Source of the DNA: DATMER01 sp040349255
GTDB taxonomy: Bacteria; Acidobacteriota; Thermoanaerobaculia; Multivoradales; UBA5704
DNA length: 64,000 bases
Assembly: GCA_040349255.1 (NCBI GenBank)
Contig: JBEQUE010000085.1
Location: 1 to 64,000 of the forward strand
Direction of reading: 5' to 3'
A program made the position numbers and the translations under genes. The notes beneath the pieces are model-generated. The model had not been told where the DNA came from and searched no databases. It was given only the letters and a program-made list of their open reading frames with translations. Shown one piece after another: positions 54,121 to 60,819 of the stretch. Numbering within the stretch: position 1 is the stretch's first letter; each line of letters starts with the position of its first letter.

Positions 54121-54227
54121 TTTGAAGGGACCGGCCCGGAAGGGGTCCGAGCGCGTTATCCTCGCTGGCCTCCGAACGGGCCGGAGCAAACGCCTCGTCC
54201 GGCCGGTGCGTAGAAAGACTGTTTGAG

Positions 54228-54287
54228 CATGGTTCCTTGACAATTCAGAGGGATGGCGGCCGCCGAGTCCAAGGACGCCGCCATCCC
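54228..54287 (-). repeat. Right arm of the ~60-bp inverted repeat
   Basis: Reverse-complement match (51/60) to 53473-53532. It starts CATGGTTCCTTGACAATTC and includes the palindrome GATGGCGGCCGCC .. GGCGGCGTC family. Weaker similarity continues outward to about 54321. Confidence 0.7.
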
Positions 54288-54333
54288 GCCCCGGAGACCC
54301 GCTTGTGAGGGAGGCGGCGGGTCTGCGCCGGAG

Positions 54334-54362
54334 GTGTGCGGAGGCCGGTGTGCTCCGCACAC
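54334..54362. promoter_or_regulatory. Hairpin upstream of the protease gene
   Basis: GTGTGCGGAG and CTCCGCACAC form a perfect 10-bp stem around a 9-nt loop (GCCGGTGTG), 45 bp before the protease ATG. No T-run follows. It might be an operator or a structured boundary; function is not evident. Confidence 0.4.
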
Positions 54363-54407
54363 CCCGGGACCGGGGTTCGTGAATTCCTGGACGGAAGGGC
54401 TGCTACG

Positions 54408-55205
54408 ATGTCGCCCGTGATGCGGAGAGCTCTTTTCATCCTGCTCGTGCTCAGTCTCGTCGGGTCCCTGGCGCAGGCGCAGGTCCCGACCTCCAACGTG
54501 ATCTACCGGGTGCTCCGGATCCGGACTTCCACCGAAACCGGCTCCGCCTTCACCATCGAAGTCGACGGCAAGCAGTACCTGATCACCGCCCGCCATCTCC
54601 TGGAAGGCTTCGGCGGCGAGGGCGACGTCGACCTGTGGCTGGATGGCCGCTGGAGCCGACTGCACGTCCGGGCCCTGTATCCTGCGAAGGAGAGCGTGGA
54701 CATCGCGGCGCTCGACGCGGGCCGGTCGCTCACGGTCGATTTCCCTCTCGACGCCTCGTCGGTCGGGCTGACGCTCGGCCAGCAGGTGTATTTCCTCGGC
54801 TACCCGTTCGGCCTGAGTACGCCGGGGGCGCCGGGCGCCCCGGTCCCTCCCGGTTTCGGCGAGATCCCCTTCGTCAAGGGCGGGATCGTCTCCGCCCTGG
54901 ACAGCCGGGACCCCGAGGCGAACCTGCTGTACCTGGACGGACACAACAACCCGGGTTTTTCCGGCGGGCCGATCGTATTCTGGCATGCGGAGAGCCGCCG
55001 GTTCCGGGTCGCCGGCGTCGTGCGGGGCTATCGCAACGAGGCGCTGCCGGTGATCAAGAAGAAAGACCTGGACAACCCCCGGGCCCAGGCCCACAACGAC
55101 CTCTATACGCGGGCCAACTCGGGCATCGTCATCGGGTACGACATTCGCCACATCGTCGAGGCGATCCGCCTTTCGACACGCGCGAGCGCGCCGCCCGCGC
55201 CCTGA
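54408..55205 (+). CDS. Secreted trypsin-like serine protease (HtrA-like fold, no PDZ)
   Basis: 265 aa. N-terminal signal peptide (MRRALFILLVLSLVGSLAQAQ, after a 4-residue lead). The chymotrypsin-type triad is visible: His in YLITARHLL (about residue 65), Asp in SVDIAALD (about residue 105), and Ser in NPGFSGGPIVF (about residue 187; GxSGGP). No PDZ domain, so shorter than DegP/HtrA. Probably periplasmic or surface-associated; the substrate is unknown. GGAAGGG precedes ATG 54408 by 9 bp. A TACGAT just before and within this start leaves open a leaderless start at the ATG at 54420, which gives a better signal peptide. Followed 15 bp later by a coiled-coil membrane protein gene. Confidence 0.82.
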   Translation: MSPVMRRALFILLVLSLVGSLAQAQVPTSNVIYRVLRIRTSTETGSAFTIEVDGKQYLITARHLLEGFGGEGDVDLWLDGRWSRLHVRALYPAKESVDIAALDAGRSLTVDFPLDASSVGLTLGQQVYFLGYPFGLSTPGAPGAPVPPGFGEIPFVKGGIVSALDSRDPEANLLYLDGHNNPGFSGGPIVFWHAESRRFRVAGVVRGYRNEALPVIKKKDLDNPRAQAHNDLYTRANSGIVIGYDIRHIVEAIRLSTRASAPPAP

Positions 55206-55220
55206 CCGGCAGGAGACATC

Positions 55221-55790
55221 ATGGGACAGCCGCAGGCAGAGCCGGTCTGGAAGAAGGTCCTCACGATCGTGGCCCTCGCCGCCACGGTGTTGGCGATCTA
55301 TCTCCAGGCGTTCGAGAGGGGAGCGCGGCGCGAGGAGGCGCGGCTGGCGGCCGTCCGGCTGGAGGAGGCGATCGCCCGGTCCCGCGCCCGACTGCGCACC
55401 GAGATCGTCGCCGAGCTGCGCGCCGAGCTCCGGCGGGAGAGCGCCGCGGCCCCGTCCGGCTCGAAACCGGTTCCCGACACCGTCCTGCGCCGGCTCGAAA
55501 CCGGCGCGACGGGACAGGCGCTCGGCGCCTTCCAGCCGGACGAAGCGCAGGTCCTCGCCAATCTGAACGAGAGCGTCGAGTCGCTGTCGCGGGAGGTCGA
55601 GGAGGCCGACAACGCTCTCCGTCGGGACCTGGAGGAGCTCCGGGCCGCCACTCTACGAGAGGAGGAGGTCTCCTCCAGGATCATGATCCTCCTGACCGTC
55701 GCTCTGGCCTGCCTGATCGGACGGCTCCTGCCCTCCCTGCGGCCTGGAGGCCACGGGGTTCGGCAGGAGCGGGAGGACGGCCTGTCCTGA
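55221..55790 (+). CDS. Hypothetical membrane protein: TM - coiled coil - TM
   Basis: 189 aa, family not recognised. One transmembrane helix near the N-terminus (VLTIVALAATVLAIYLQAF, residues 14-32), then a long charged coiled coil rich in Arg, Glu and Ala (residues 33-155), and a second membrane helix (IMILLTVALACLIGRLLP). Both ends would lie on the same side of the membrane with the coiled coil on the other. Probably co-transcribed with the protease. Its last 20 codons lie in a dispersed 63-bp repeat, and the DNA for the second membrane helix recurs at 58799. Confidence 0.7.
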   Translation: MGQPQAEPVWKKVLTIVALAATVLAIYLQAFERGARREEARLAAVRLEEAIARSRARLRTEIVAELRAELRRESAAAPSGSKPVPDTVLRRLETGATGQALGAFQPDEAQVLANLNESVESLSREVEEADNALRRDLEELRAATLREEEVSSRIMILLTVALACLIGRLLPSLRPGGHGVRQEREDGLS

Positions 55791-55800
55791 CGTGCCGGCC
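55738..55800 (+). repeat. Dispersed 63-bp repeat, copy A
   Basis: Starts TGCGGCCTGG and ends GACGTGCCGGCC. It aligns without gaps to 58412-58474; the last 36 bp match at all but two positions. Copy A covers the 3' end and stop codon of the coiled-coil membrane protein gene, so the repeat supplies the C-terminal residues of that protein. Confidence 0.75.
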
Positions 55801-55882
55801 GCGGGATCAGGCGCGCCGGGCGGCTTCGAAGGAGGCCGGATCTTGTCTTGAAGCCTCCCGCAGCACCTACACAGGGGCAACT

Positions 55883-56284
55883 TCAGGCGAAGGGCGGTAG
55901 AAGGAAGCGGCAGCGAGGGCCGGTGGCTCTGGCGAGGCGGCGATCGAGTGTCGCCAGAGGAAGGTCACACTGTTCGGCCACCGCAACGTACCAAGCGTCG
56001 TAGCTTGTGACGTTGGCCCGCAATTCCCAGACTCGCTCCGCGAACGGGGAGAAGGGCACCAGCTCAAGGTCGAACAGAAGAAGGTCACGGGCAGCGGCAC
56101 CGGCTTCCATTCGACCAAGCCGCCCCTCGAACTCAAACCGGCGGAGAATGTTCGTAGCCTCGACGAGAGCCAGGGGTGGCGCCACCAGGCTGCCACTGCG
56201 CACCACGCCTTCGGCCCACCTTCCTTCTGCCCCCGTATCCGACGTCGCAGCGACCAGGAGCGAAGCGTCGACCACTGCGCTCAT
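55883..56284 (-). CDS. PIN-domain ribonuclease toxin (VapC/FitB type)
   Basis: 133 aa, usual VapC length. The four acidic active-site positions are present: Asp in MSAVVDASLLV, Glu in ALVEATNILRR, Asp in SYDAWYVAVAE, and Asp in LATLDRRLA. PIN toxins cut tRNA or rRNA when free of antitoxin. Its ATG overlaps the stop of the antitoxin gene by 4 bp, the normal order (antitoxin first). Part of a cluster of two toxin-antitoxin pairs in this accessory stretch. Confidence 0.9.
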   Translation of the reverse strand: MSAVVDASLLVAATSDTGAEGRWAEGVVRSGSLVAPPLALVEATNILRRFEFEGRLGRMEAGAAARDLLLFDLELVPFSPFAERVWELRANVTSYDAWYVAVAEQCDLPLATLDRRLARATGPRCRFLLPPFA

Positions 56285-56517
56285 GGGCGATCCGCGTCAC
56301 GATGGGCCAGGATCTCCTCCGGAGAAAGCCTGGTTTCTGTCGTCGCCTTGCGCTCCCGGATCCGCTCGAGCACCTTCTCGATCGGCGGGCGTGCGGCAAG
56401 CCGCACCAGCTCAGCGCGCAGGTATTCCTGCATCGACTTGCCTTGTAGGGCTGCCCGCGCGGCAAGCTCATCCCTTACCGCGTCCGGCACGTCACGGATG
56501 GTGATTTGCACGCTCAT
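56281..56517 (-). CDS. Ribbon-helix-helix antitoxin (FitA/VapB type)
   Basis: 78 aa. The N-terminal MSVQITIRDVPDAVRDELAARAALQGKSMQEYLRAELV is the FitA-like ribbon-helix-helix DNA-binding dimer motif (residues 1-40). The C-terminal tail (RPPIEKVLERIRERK..) is the expected toxin-binding part. It neutralises the adjacent PIN toxin and probably represses the pair's promoter. Confidence 0.9.
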   Translation of the reverse strand: MSVQITIRDVPDAVRDELAARAALQGKSMQEYLRAELVRLAARPPIEKVLERIRERKATTETRLSPEEILAHRDADRP

Positions 56518-56595
56518 GCCTGCATCATGACTCCGCTGACTGCAAAACGCAAGCAGGGCAGAGTCTACTACCTCCCGAAGATCCGTTTCCGCCGA

Positions 56596-57892
56596 TCAAC
56601 GATCCGTCGACAGAGAGCGGCTGAGCGCGGCGGCGACTTTGCGGACCAGCTCGGCGGTGGCGGCGTCGCGATAGGCAGCCTCCTGGAAGAGGAGGAGGGC
56701 GGCCATGGGTTCGCGAGCGACTTCCAGGGTATGTGAAGACGGTCACCATCTCGTCGGCAAGCCCGCGGACTTCGGCGGTCTTTCCTTCCTTCAGATAGGA
56801 GATCGACAGGTCGAGGGCGGCCAGCGCGGCGTCGAAGGTGTTGCCCTGATCGAGAAACCTCTGCCGGACCTGAGTCAGAAGCTGGCGGGCCTGCTCGTGA
56901 TTCCCCAGGCCGGCCGCGATGCGGCCCTCCACCCAGTCCAGGCGGATCTGGTCCTGCGCGCGTCCGTGAGATGCGGACAGGACTCTCAAATCGGGGAGGA
57001 TGGCAGCCGCCTCCGAATGGCGGTCGGTCTTGGAAAGGCAGTCCACCAGGTTATGTCGCAGGCAGAGCAGGAGGCGGGGATCCCGGTCGGGATCGATGAA
57101 GCCGTTGGCTTTCTTCAGAGCCTGGATGGCGGATTCCGTGTCGCCCCGCTCGGTGAGTAGGAGAGCCTTCGAGATGAGGCTCCTGCCGGCGAGGTGCGGA
57201 TCCGGATGCTCGCCGTGGAGAAAGAGCTTCACCGCATCGTCGAGAAGTTTGATGGCCTCGGGGAAGCGTCGCTGTGCGGTGCGGAGTGGCGCCTTCAGGT
57301 CGAGGAGGACGGGCTCGTAGCCCAGGGCATCCTCGGTGTCCCGGCAGCCGGCCTCCCACCAGGAATCGGCCATATCGAAGCTTCGCTCGGCTCCGAGGAG
57401 GTCGCCTTGCACGCGGAGGGCGTTCCCAAGCGCGGCCCAGGCGAGGCTGCGGAGCTGGTAGACCCAGTGCTCCTCGAAGAGGTCGCTATCCGAAATCCTG
57501 TCCGCTACATGAACGGCCAGATCGGCGAGGTGGACGGCGTCGGATGGCTGCTGGGGTGCGGTCTGGCTCCTGCGGGCCAGCAACTCGCAGAGACCCCAGC
57601 TTGTGAAGCGCCGGTCGGTATGAATGCGGGTGAGGCGTTCCTGCACGTCAAGTGCGAGGAGATCGTCCAGGAGGCGAGGCGCCTCGGCTCGGGACCGGGC
57701 GAGGGTAGCGTCGATGAGCCCGAAGACAGGAGGAAGGCCGTTCGCTTGGTGAAGCTCGAGCAGCCAGCCTCCTACCTCCCGGCATCGGGGGCAGACGGCG
57801 AGCAGGTGGAAGAGCTGTTCGTTCTGCTTCGTCGTCCGGTCGGTGGCGAGCAGATCCTCCAGGGCAGCGGCATCGAGATGCTGGTGCTCCAT
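56596..57892 (-). pseudogene. TPR protein gene with a C-terminal frameshift
   Basis: Strong GAGGAGG before ATG 57892. The first 380 codons encode a Cys-pair N-terminus (VCPRCREVGGWLL, residues 33-45, like a zinc-finger/anti-sigma head) followed by helical TPR-like repeats (LRSLAWAALGNALRVQGDLLGAERSF; AGRSLISKALLLTERGDTESAIQAL; EGRIAAGLGNHEQARQLL). Around 56726-56744 the frame is broken: after EMVTVF the current frame runs into a low-quality Arg/Pro-rich tail ending at 56525. A one-base shift instead restores TLEVAREPMAALLLFQ and then a helical end (AELVRKVAAALSRSLSTDR), stopping at 56596. This is either a recent mutation or a sequencing error. The product looks like a regulatory or scaffold protein; a secreted-peptide-like gene lies just upstream on the same strand. 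Confidence 0.75.
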
Positions 57893-57968
57893 TCAATCCT
57901 CCTCGAAAGGGCTTCTTTGACGAAAGCAGAGAATAGCGCAATCAGGGGGTGAAGGGTATCCCTGGCGG

Positions 57969-58000
57969 AAAAAAGTAGGCCGGGAGATGGAACCCCGGCC
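57969..58000 (-). terminator. Rho-independent terminator after the small peptide gene
   Basis: On the minus strand GGCCGGG - 9 nt - CCCGGCC followed by TAC and TTTTTT. It lies 13 bp past the stop of the 46-aa gene and about 77 bp before the TPR gene start, so the peptide has its own transcript, or the hairpin attenuates readthrough into the TPR gene. Confidence 0.8.
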
Positions 58001-58012
58001 CGGAAAAACAGA

Positions 58013-58153
58013 TCAGCCGTTGGGTTCGAGGCCGGAGCCGTTGTCGGCGGAACCGGTCGCGGTGAGCCTGGGCTCTCCGTTTGGCTCAAGAATGGAGCCG
58101 TTCTCGGTCCAGACGAAGAACAGGAAACTCAAGAGCTGCGCGAGGCGAAGCAT
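58013..58153 (-). CDS. Small 46-aa putative secreted peptide with NG-repeats
   Basis: Too short for usual gene calls but well supported. AGGAGG lies just before ATG 58153, the 46 codons open with a signal-like hydrophobic stretch (MLRLAQLLSFLFFVW), and a strong terminator follows. The remainder repeats the pattern (E/D)NGS-x-LEPNG: ENGSILEPNG at residues 17-26 and DNGSGLEPNG at 37-46. No homologue is known to me. It sits directly upstream of the TPR gene on the same strand. Could be a secreted signal, a precursor peptide or a leader peptide; no function can be assigned. Confidence 0.65.
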   Translation of the reverse strand: MLRLAQLLSFLFFVWTENGSILEPNGEPRLTATGSADNGSGLEPNG

Positions 58154-58411
58154 TCGGACCTCCTGAGGCCCGCACGGCTCCGGACATTATGGCCGGGTGG
58201 GCGGGCCTTTCAGAAGGGAAGTGTGAGGGGAGAGGCTGGCTTGGCTGAAATCAGGGGAGGGCGGAGTCGGCCTACTGGCTGGGGCAGAGTTGAGCCCTCG
58301 CCCACGATGCCTCTCCCGGTCCACCAAGGTCCATCCGCCCCGGGCGAATGGCACCACCTCAGGCCGGGCAAAAGGGAGAAAACGAGCAGCAGAGACGGCT
58401 TCCAGCGCAGC

Positions 58412-58474
58412 TGCGGCCTGGGAGCAGTCGGATTCAGGAGGAGCGGGAGGGCGGCCTGGCCTGACGTGCCGGCC
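58412..58474 (+). repeat. Dispersed 63-bp repeat, copy B
   Basis: Ungapped match to 55738-55800 (GAGCGGGAGG, GCGGCCTG, CCTGACGTGCCGGCC conserved). It lies in a gene-free stretch (58154-58863) in which I see no credible gene apart from duplicated fragments. Confidence 0.75.
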
Positions 58475-58527
58475 GTACCAATCCGCAACGGGCTGCTGGT
58501 CTCGACACCGTCATTCTGAACGAGCCC

Positions 58528-58794
58528 CTTCCTTCTGGAGTGGCCCAGGGGATCCGGCCGGCAGAAGGAAGTTCCGGAGATCGATCGGGCCGAGTGGTTC
58601 GGAATCGAGGAAGCGAGGCGGCGGATTCTTTCGGGACAGGTCGGCTTCCTCGATGAGCTCTCCGACTTGCTCAGGAACAGCGAGCGGGATCAGCCACTCA
58701 GACCTGTCACCAAACCGATCAGATAAGCCGCCAGCGCGATCAGGATTCCCGCCAAAGGCACGCGGAAGCAGTAGGCCTTTCCGAGAGCCGCGTA
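58528..58794 (+). pseudogene. Truncated duplicate of the Nudix 3' end and adjoining membrane-protein gene
   Basis: About 265 bp nearly identical to 59866-60131. It begins inside the Nudix gene at the codons for LLEWPRGSGRQKEVPEIDRAEWFGIEEA, keeps that reading to its stop, and runs into the 3' half of the convergent small membrane protein. There is no start codon or Nudix box, so it is a fragment. Differences are scattered point changes. Confidence 0.85.
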
Positions 58795-58798
58795 GGCC

Positions 58799-58860
58799 CT
58801 GGCCTGCCTGATCGGACGGCTCCTGCCCTCTCTGCGGCCTGGGAGCGGCCGGGTTCAGGT
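58799..58860 (+). repeat. Duplicate of the 3' end of the coiled-coil membrane gene
   Basis: CTGGCCTGCCTGATCGGACG and following bases repeat 55704-55768 with few changes. It is joined directly to the Nudix-derived fragment, creating a chimera of two segments from sites about 3 kb and 1 kb away. It ends just before the mazF stop. Confidence 0.8.
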
Positions 58861-58863
58861 GCG

Positions 58864-59208
58864 CTAGCGTCCGAGCACTGTGTCGATGCCTGCGAGCACG
58901 AGATCCAATTGTCGGCGTGGCAGTCTGCCGACGGACTCAGTCAACTGCCGTCTGTCGATGGCGACGATCAGTGAAGCGTTCGCAACCGAGTCTTTTGACA
59001 GACCTGTCGCTCTTGCGGGCAGTAGCGTGTTGCCAGGCGCATCTGCCCATTTCAAGTTGCTCGTGAGGGGCACACAGACCACGGTGCTGATTCGGCTTTG
59101 ATTCAACGGATCGCATTGCACAACGACAACAGGCCGACGATAGCCAGGGCCCGATCCGGCCGGCTCCCCCAGGTCAGCCCACCAGACCTCGCCCTGGGCA
59201 ATCACCAC
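58864..59208 (-). CDS. MazF/PemK-family endoribonuclease toxin
   Basis: 114 aa, standard MazF size. The SH3-like barrel signature is clear: GEVWWADLGEPAGSGPGYRRPVVVVQCDPLN (GEVWxxDLxxxxGsE/GxxRPvvVvq), then VVCVPLTSNLKWADAPGNTLL and a C-terminal helix (LPRRQLDLVLAGIDTVLGR). The first residues are read from GTG at 59208 (a second GTG follows). It overlaps the antitoxin gene by 7 bp. Sequence-specific mRNA cleavage is the family activity. Confidence 0.92.
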   Translation of the reverse strand: MVIAQGEVWWADLGEPAGSGPGYRRPVVVVQCDPLNQSRISTVVCVPLTSNLKWADAPGNTLLPARATGLSKDSVANASLIVAIDRRQLTESVGRLPRRQLDLVLAGIDTVLGR

Positions 59209-59438
59209 TCGACTTGCTCCAGCACTCGGCGGGCGGCCTTCCGACTGAACTCGTCCATCGCGCCCCCTGTCTCATCGACAACGCGATTCATCGCTTCCGT
59301 CAGACGGTCGGGCGCATGCCTGGCCACAAACTCTTGCAGTGCGCGGCTATAAAGTTGGCTACGGGAAGTGTTCAACTCGGACGCGAGGCGCTCGGCCTCA
59401 GCGAATACTTCGTCGGGGATCGAGACGGCAGTTTTCAT
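59202..59438 (-). CDS. Ribbon-helix-helix antitoxin (MazE-like) of the MazF pair
   Basis: 78 aa from ATG 59438: MKTAVSIPDEVFAEAERLASELNTSRSQLYSRALQEFVARH is the RHH motif of CopG/MazE-like antitoxins. The C-terminus (MDEFSRKAARRVLEQVEW) would bind the toxin. A second ATG six bases upstream (59444) adds Met-Gly. It abuts the -10 box, so transcription should start at about 59438, making the shorter form a leaderless start. Confidence 0.88.
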   Translation of the reverse strand: MKTAVSIPDEVFAEAERLASELNTSRSQLYSRALQEFVARHAPDRLTEAMNRVVDETGGAMDEFSRKAARRVLEQVEW

Positions 59439-59444
59439 ACCCAT

Positions 59445-59473
59445 AGTATAACCGCCAGGGCTTCGTCCGTCAA
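59445..59473 (-). promoter_or_regulatory. mazEF-type promoter, TTGACG-17-TATACT
   Basis: On the minus strand TTGACG (59473-59468) and TATACT (59450-59445) are 17 bp apart, a near-consensus sigma70 promoter. The predicted start falls on the second ATG of the antitoxin, giving a leaderless message. Confidence 0.75.
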
Positions 59474-59556
59474 ACGGATCTCTCTTCACCGGACGTCCCG
59501 AGTTGAGCCCTGCATGGCACCAGGGTAGGATGCCGCCGGGGGATAAGTCGGAATCG

Positions 59557-60063
59557 ATGCCGAAGACCAGTGCCGGACTCCTGGTGTATCGCCTTCGGGA
59601 AGGCGGGCTCGAGGTGTTCCTGGCCCATCCTGGGGGCCCGTTCTGGGCCAGGAAGGATCTTGGCGCATGGTCCATCCCCAAGGGAGAGCTCGGCGAGTCG
59701 GAAGATCCGCTCGAAGCTGCAATCCGGGAGTTTCGAGAAGAGACGGGGCTCGACATCGAAGGCTCTTTCGAGCCGCTCACGCCGCGAAAGATGTCGGGTG
59801 GGAAGCTGGTCCACGCCTGGGCGGTCGAGGGCGACCTGGACCCGCGACAGGTCCGAAGCAATACGTTTCTTCTGGAGTGGCCCAGGGGATCCGGCCGGCA
59901 GAAGGAAGTTCCGGAGATCGACCGGGCCGAGTGGTTCGGGATCGAGGAAGCGAAGCGGCGAATTCTTTCGGGACAGGTCGGCTTCCTCGACGAGCTCTCC
60001 GACTTGCTCCGGAAGAGCGAGCGAGATCAGCCACTCAGACCTGCCACCAAACCGATCAGATAA
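59557..60063 (+). CDS. Nudix hydrolase
   Basis: 168 aa from ATG 59557 (MPKTSAGLLVYRLREGG); an upstream ATG at 59530 is possible. The full Nudix box is present, GELGESEDPLEAAIREFREETGL (residues 47-69 overall; G-x5-E-x7-RE-U-x-EE-x-GU). The end LEWPRGSGRQKEVPEIDRAEWFGIEEAKRRI resembles the DUF/YfcD-like Nudix group with a C-terminal helix. The family hydrolyses nucleoside diphosphates linked to another moiety; specificity unknown. Its 3' end overlaps the convergent small membrane gene and has been copied to 58528-58794. Confidence 0.9.
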   Translation: MPKTSAGLLVYRLREGGLEVFLAHPGGPFWARKDLGAWSIPKGELGESEDPLEAAIREFREETGLDIEGSFEPLTPRKMSGGKLVHAWAVEGDLDPRQVRSNTFLLEWPRGSGRQKEVPEIDRAEWFGIEEAKRRILSGQVGFLDELSDLLRKSERDQPLRPATKPIR

Positions 60064-60221
60064 GCGGCAAGCGCGATCAGGATTCCCCCGAAGGGCACGC
60101 GGAACCAGTAGGCCTTTCCGAGAGCCGCGTAGGCAGCGAGCAGGCAGAGTCCCACGCCGAGCAGGAACGCCGACCGGAACACGAAATCCGGGTGCGCGAG
60201 CGCCGGGCGATCATCCTCCAG
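60027..60221 (-). CDS. Small two-helix membrane protein (start uncertain)
   Basis: About 64 aa with two hydrophobic helices (FRSAFLLGVGLCLLAAYAAL and GGILIALAAYLIGLVAGL) joined by GKAYWFRVPF. No ATG is available; CTG at 60221 overlaps the OsmC stop and GGAGCCGGAGG precedes it, while a GTG 13 codons in is an alternative. The reading frame is supported by conservation: the copied fragment at 58528-58794 keeps the same helix sequence with conservative changes (AYAALGKAYCFRVPLAGILIALAAYL). It overlaps the Nudix gene 3' end by 37 bp. Likely co-transcribed with the OsmC gene. Confidence 0.5.
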   Translation of the reverse strand: MEDDRPALAHPDFVFRSAFLLGVGLCLLAAYAALGKAYWFRVPFGGILIALAAYLIGLVAGLSG

Positions 60222-60678
60222 CCTCCGGCTCCGTCTCGTGGTGGACCTCGACCCGGCCGCTCGCCAAGGCCAGCGAGCCGTAGACCGGGCACTTGCGTTG
60301 AAAGCCGGCGACGAGGTCTGCGGCCTGGGCCGGGCTCGGACCGCGGAGCCGGAGCCTCAACTCGACCTCCGTGAACACCGTCACATGGGCATGCGGCTGC
60401 CTCTCGCGGTCGATGGTGCCACGGACCGTGACTGTCACGCCGTCGAGCGGAACCTGCGCGTCGCGGGCGAGGACCTGGAGGACCTCGGCTCCGCAGGCAG
60501 CGGCCGCGGTGAGGAAGAGCTCTCCGGGCGTCGGGGCCTCGCCGGGACAGCCGTTCTGGACCGGGCCGTCCACGGTCAGGCGGTGCTGGCGGACGGCGCA
60601 ACTCACCCGCCCGAACGTGGCGGTGGTCTCCGCCCGTGCTTCGTAGAGGCGCAGGCCGGCGGCGGCGCTGGGATTCAT
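60211..60678 (-). CDS. OsmC-family (organic hydroperoxide reductase-like) protein
   Basis: 155 aa. OsmC/Ohr fold with the two reactive cysteines in the expected places: TPGELFLTAAAACGAEVLQVL (Cys near residue 62) and FQRKCPVYGSLA (Cys near residue 132). Members reduce organic peroxides with the cysteine pair, fed by lipoyl or other dithiols. The N-terminal strand block (TATFGRVSCAVRQHRLTVDGP) is typical of the wider OsmC group rather than Ohr proper. Divergent from the PH-like gene, with a 140-bp intergenic region. Confidence 0.9.
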   Translation of the reverse strand: MNPSAAAGLRLYEARAETTATFGRVSCAVRQHRLTVDGPVQNGCPGEAPTPGELFLTAAAACGAEVLQVLARDAQVPLDGVTVTVRGTIDRERQPHAHVTVFTEVELRLRLRGPSPAQAADLVAGFQRKCPVYGSLALASGRVEVHHETEPEAGG

Positions 60679-60706
60679 GGCCTCACGCTATCACGCGGCA
60701 CGCGGA

Positions 60707-60736
60707 TTGACGCCCGAGCTCCCACGGTCCTATACT
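60707..60736 (+). promoter_or_regulatory. Promoter TTGACG-18-TATACT for the PH-like gene
   Basis: TTGACG (60707-60712) and TATACT (60731-60736) are 18 bp apart. Transcription would start near 60743 and give a leader of about 77 nt to the ATG at 60820. Confidence 0.65.
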
Positions 60737-60819
60737 CGCTAAGTATCAGGACTCAAGGAACTTGCGCCGTGTTCGGAGAATCAATAACTTAGCCGTTTTC
60801 TTTGAAGGAGTACGTATCC

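Noticed and set aside
58223..58519. Open frames in 58154-58863 as hypothetical genes
   Set aside because: The stretch is made of dispersed repeat B and two duplicated gene fragments; no frame has a ribosome site or family resemblance.
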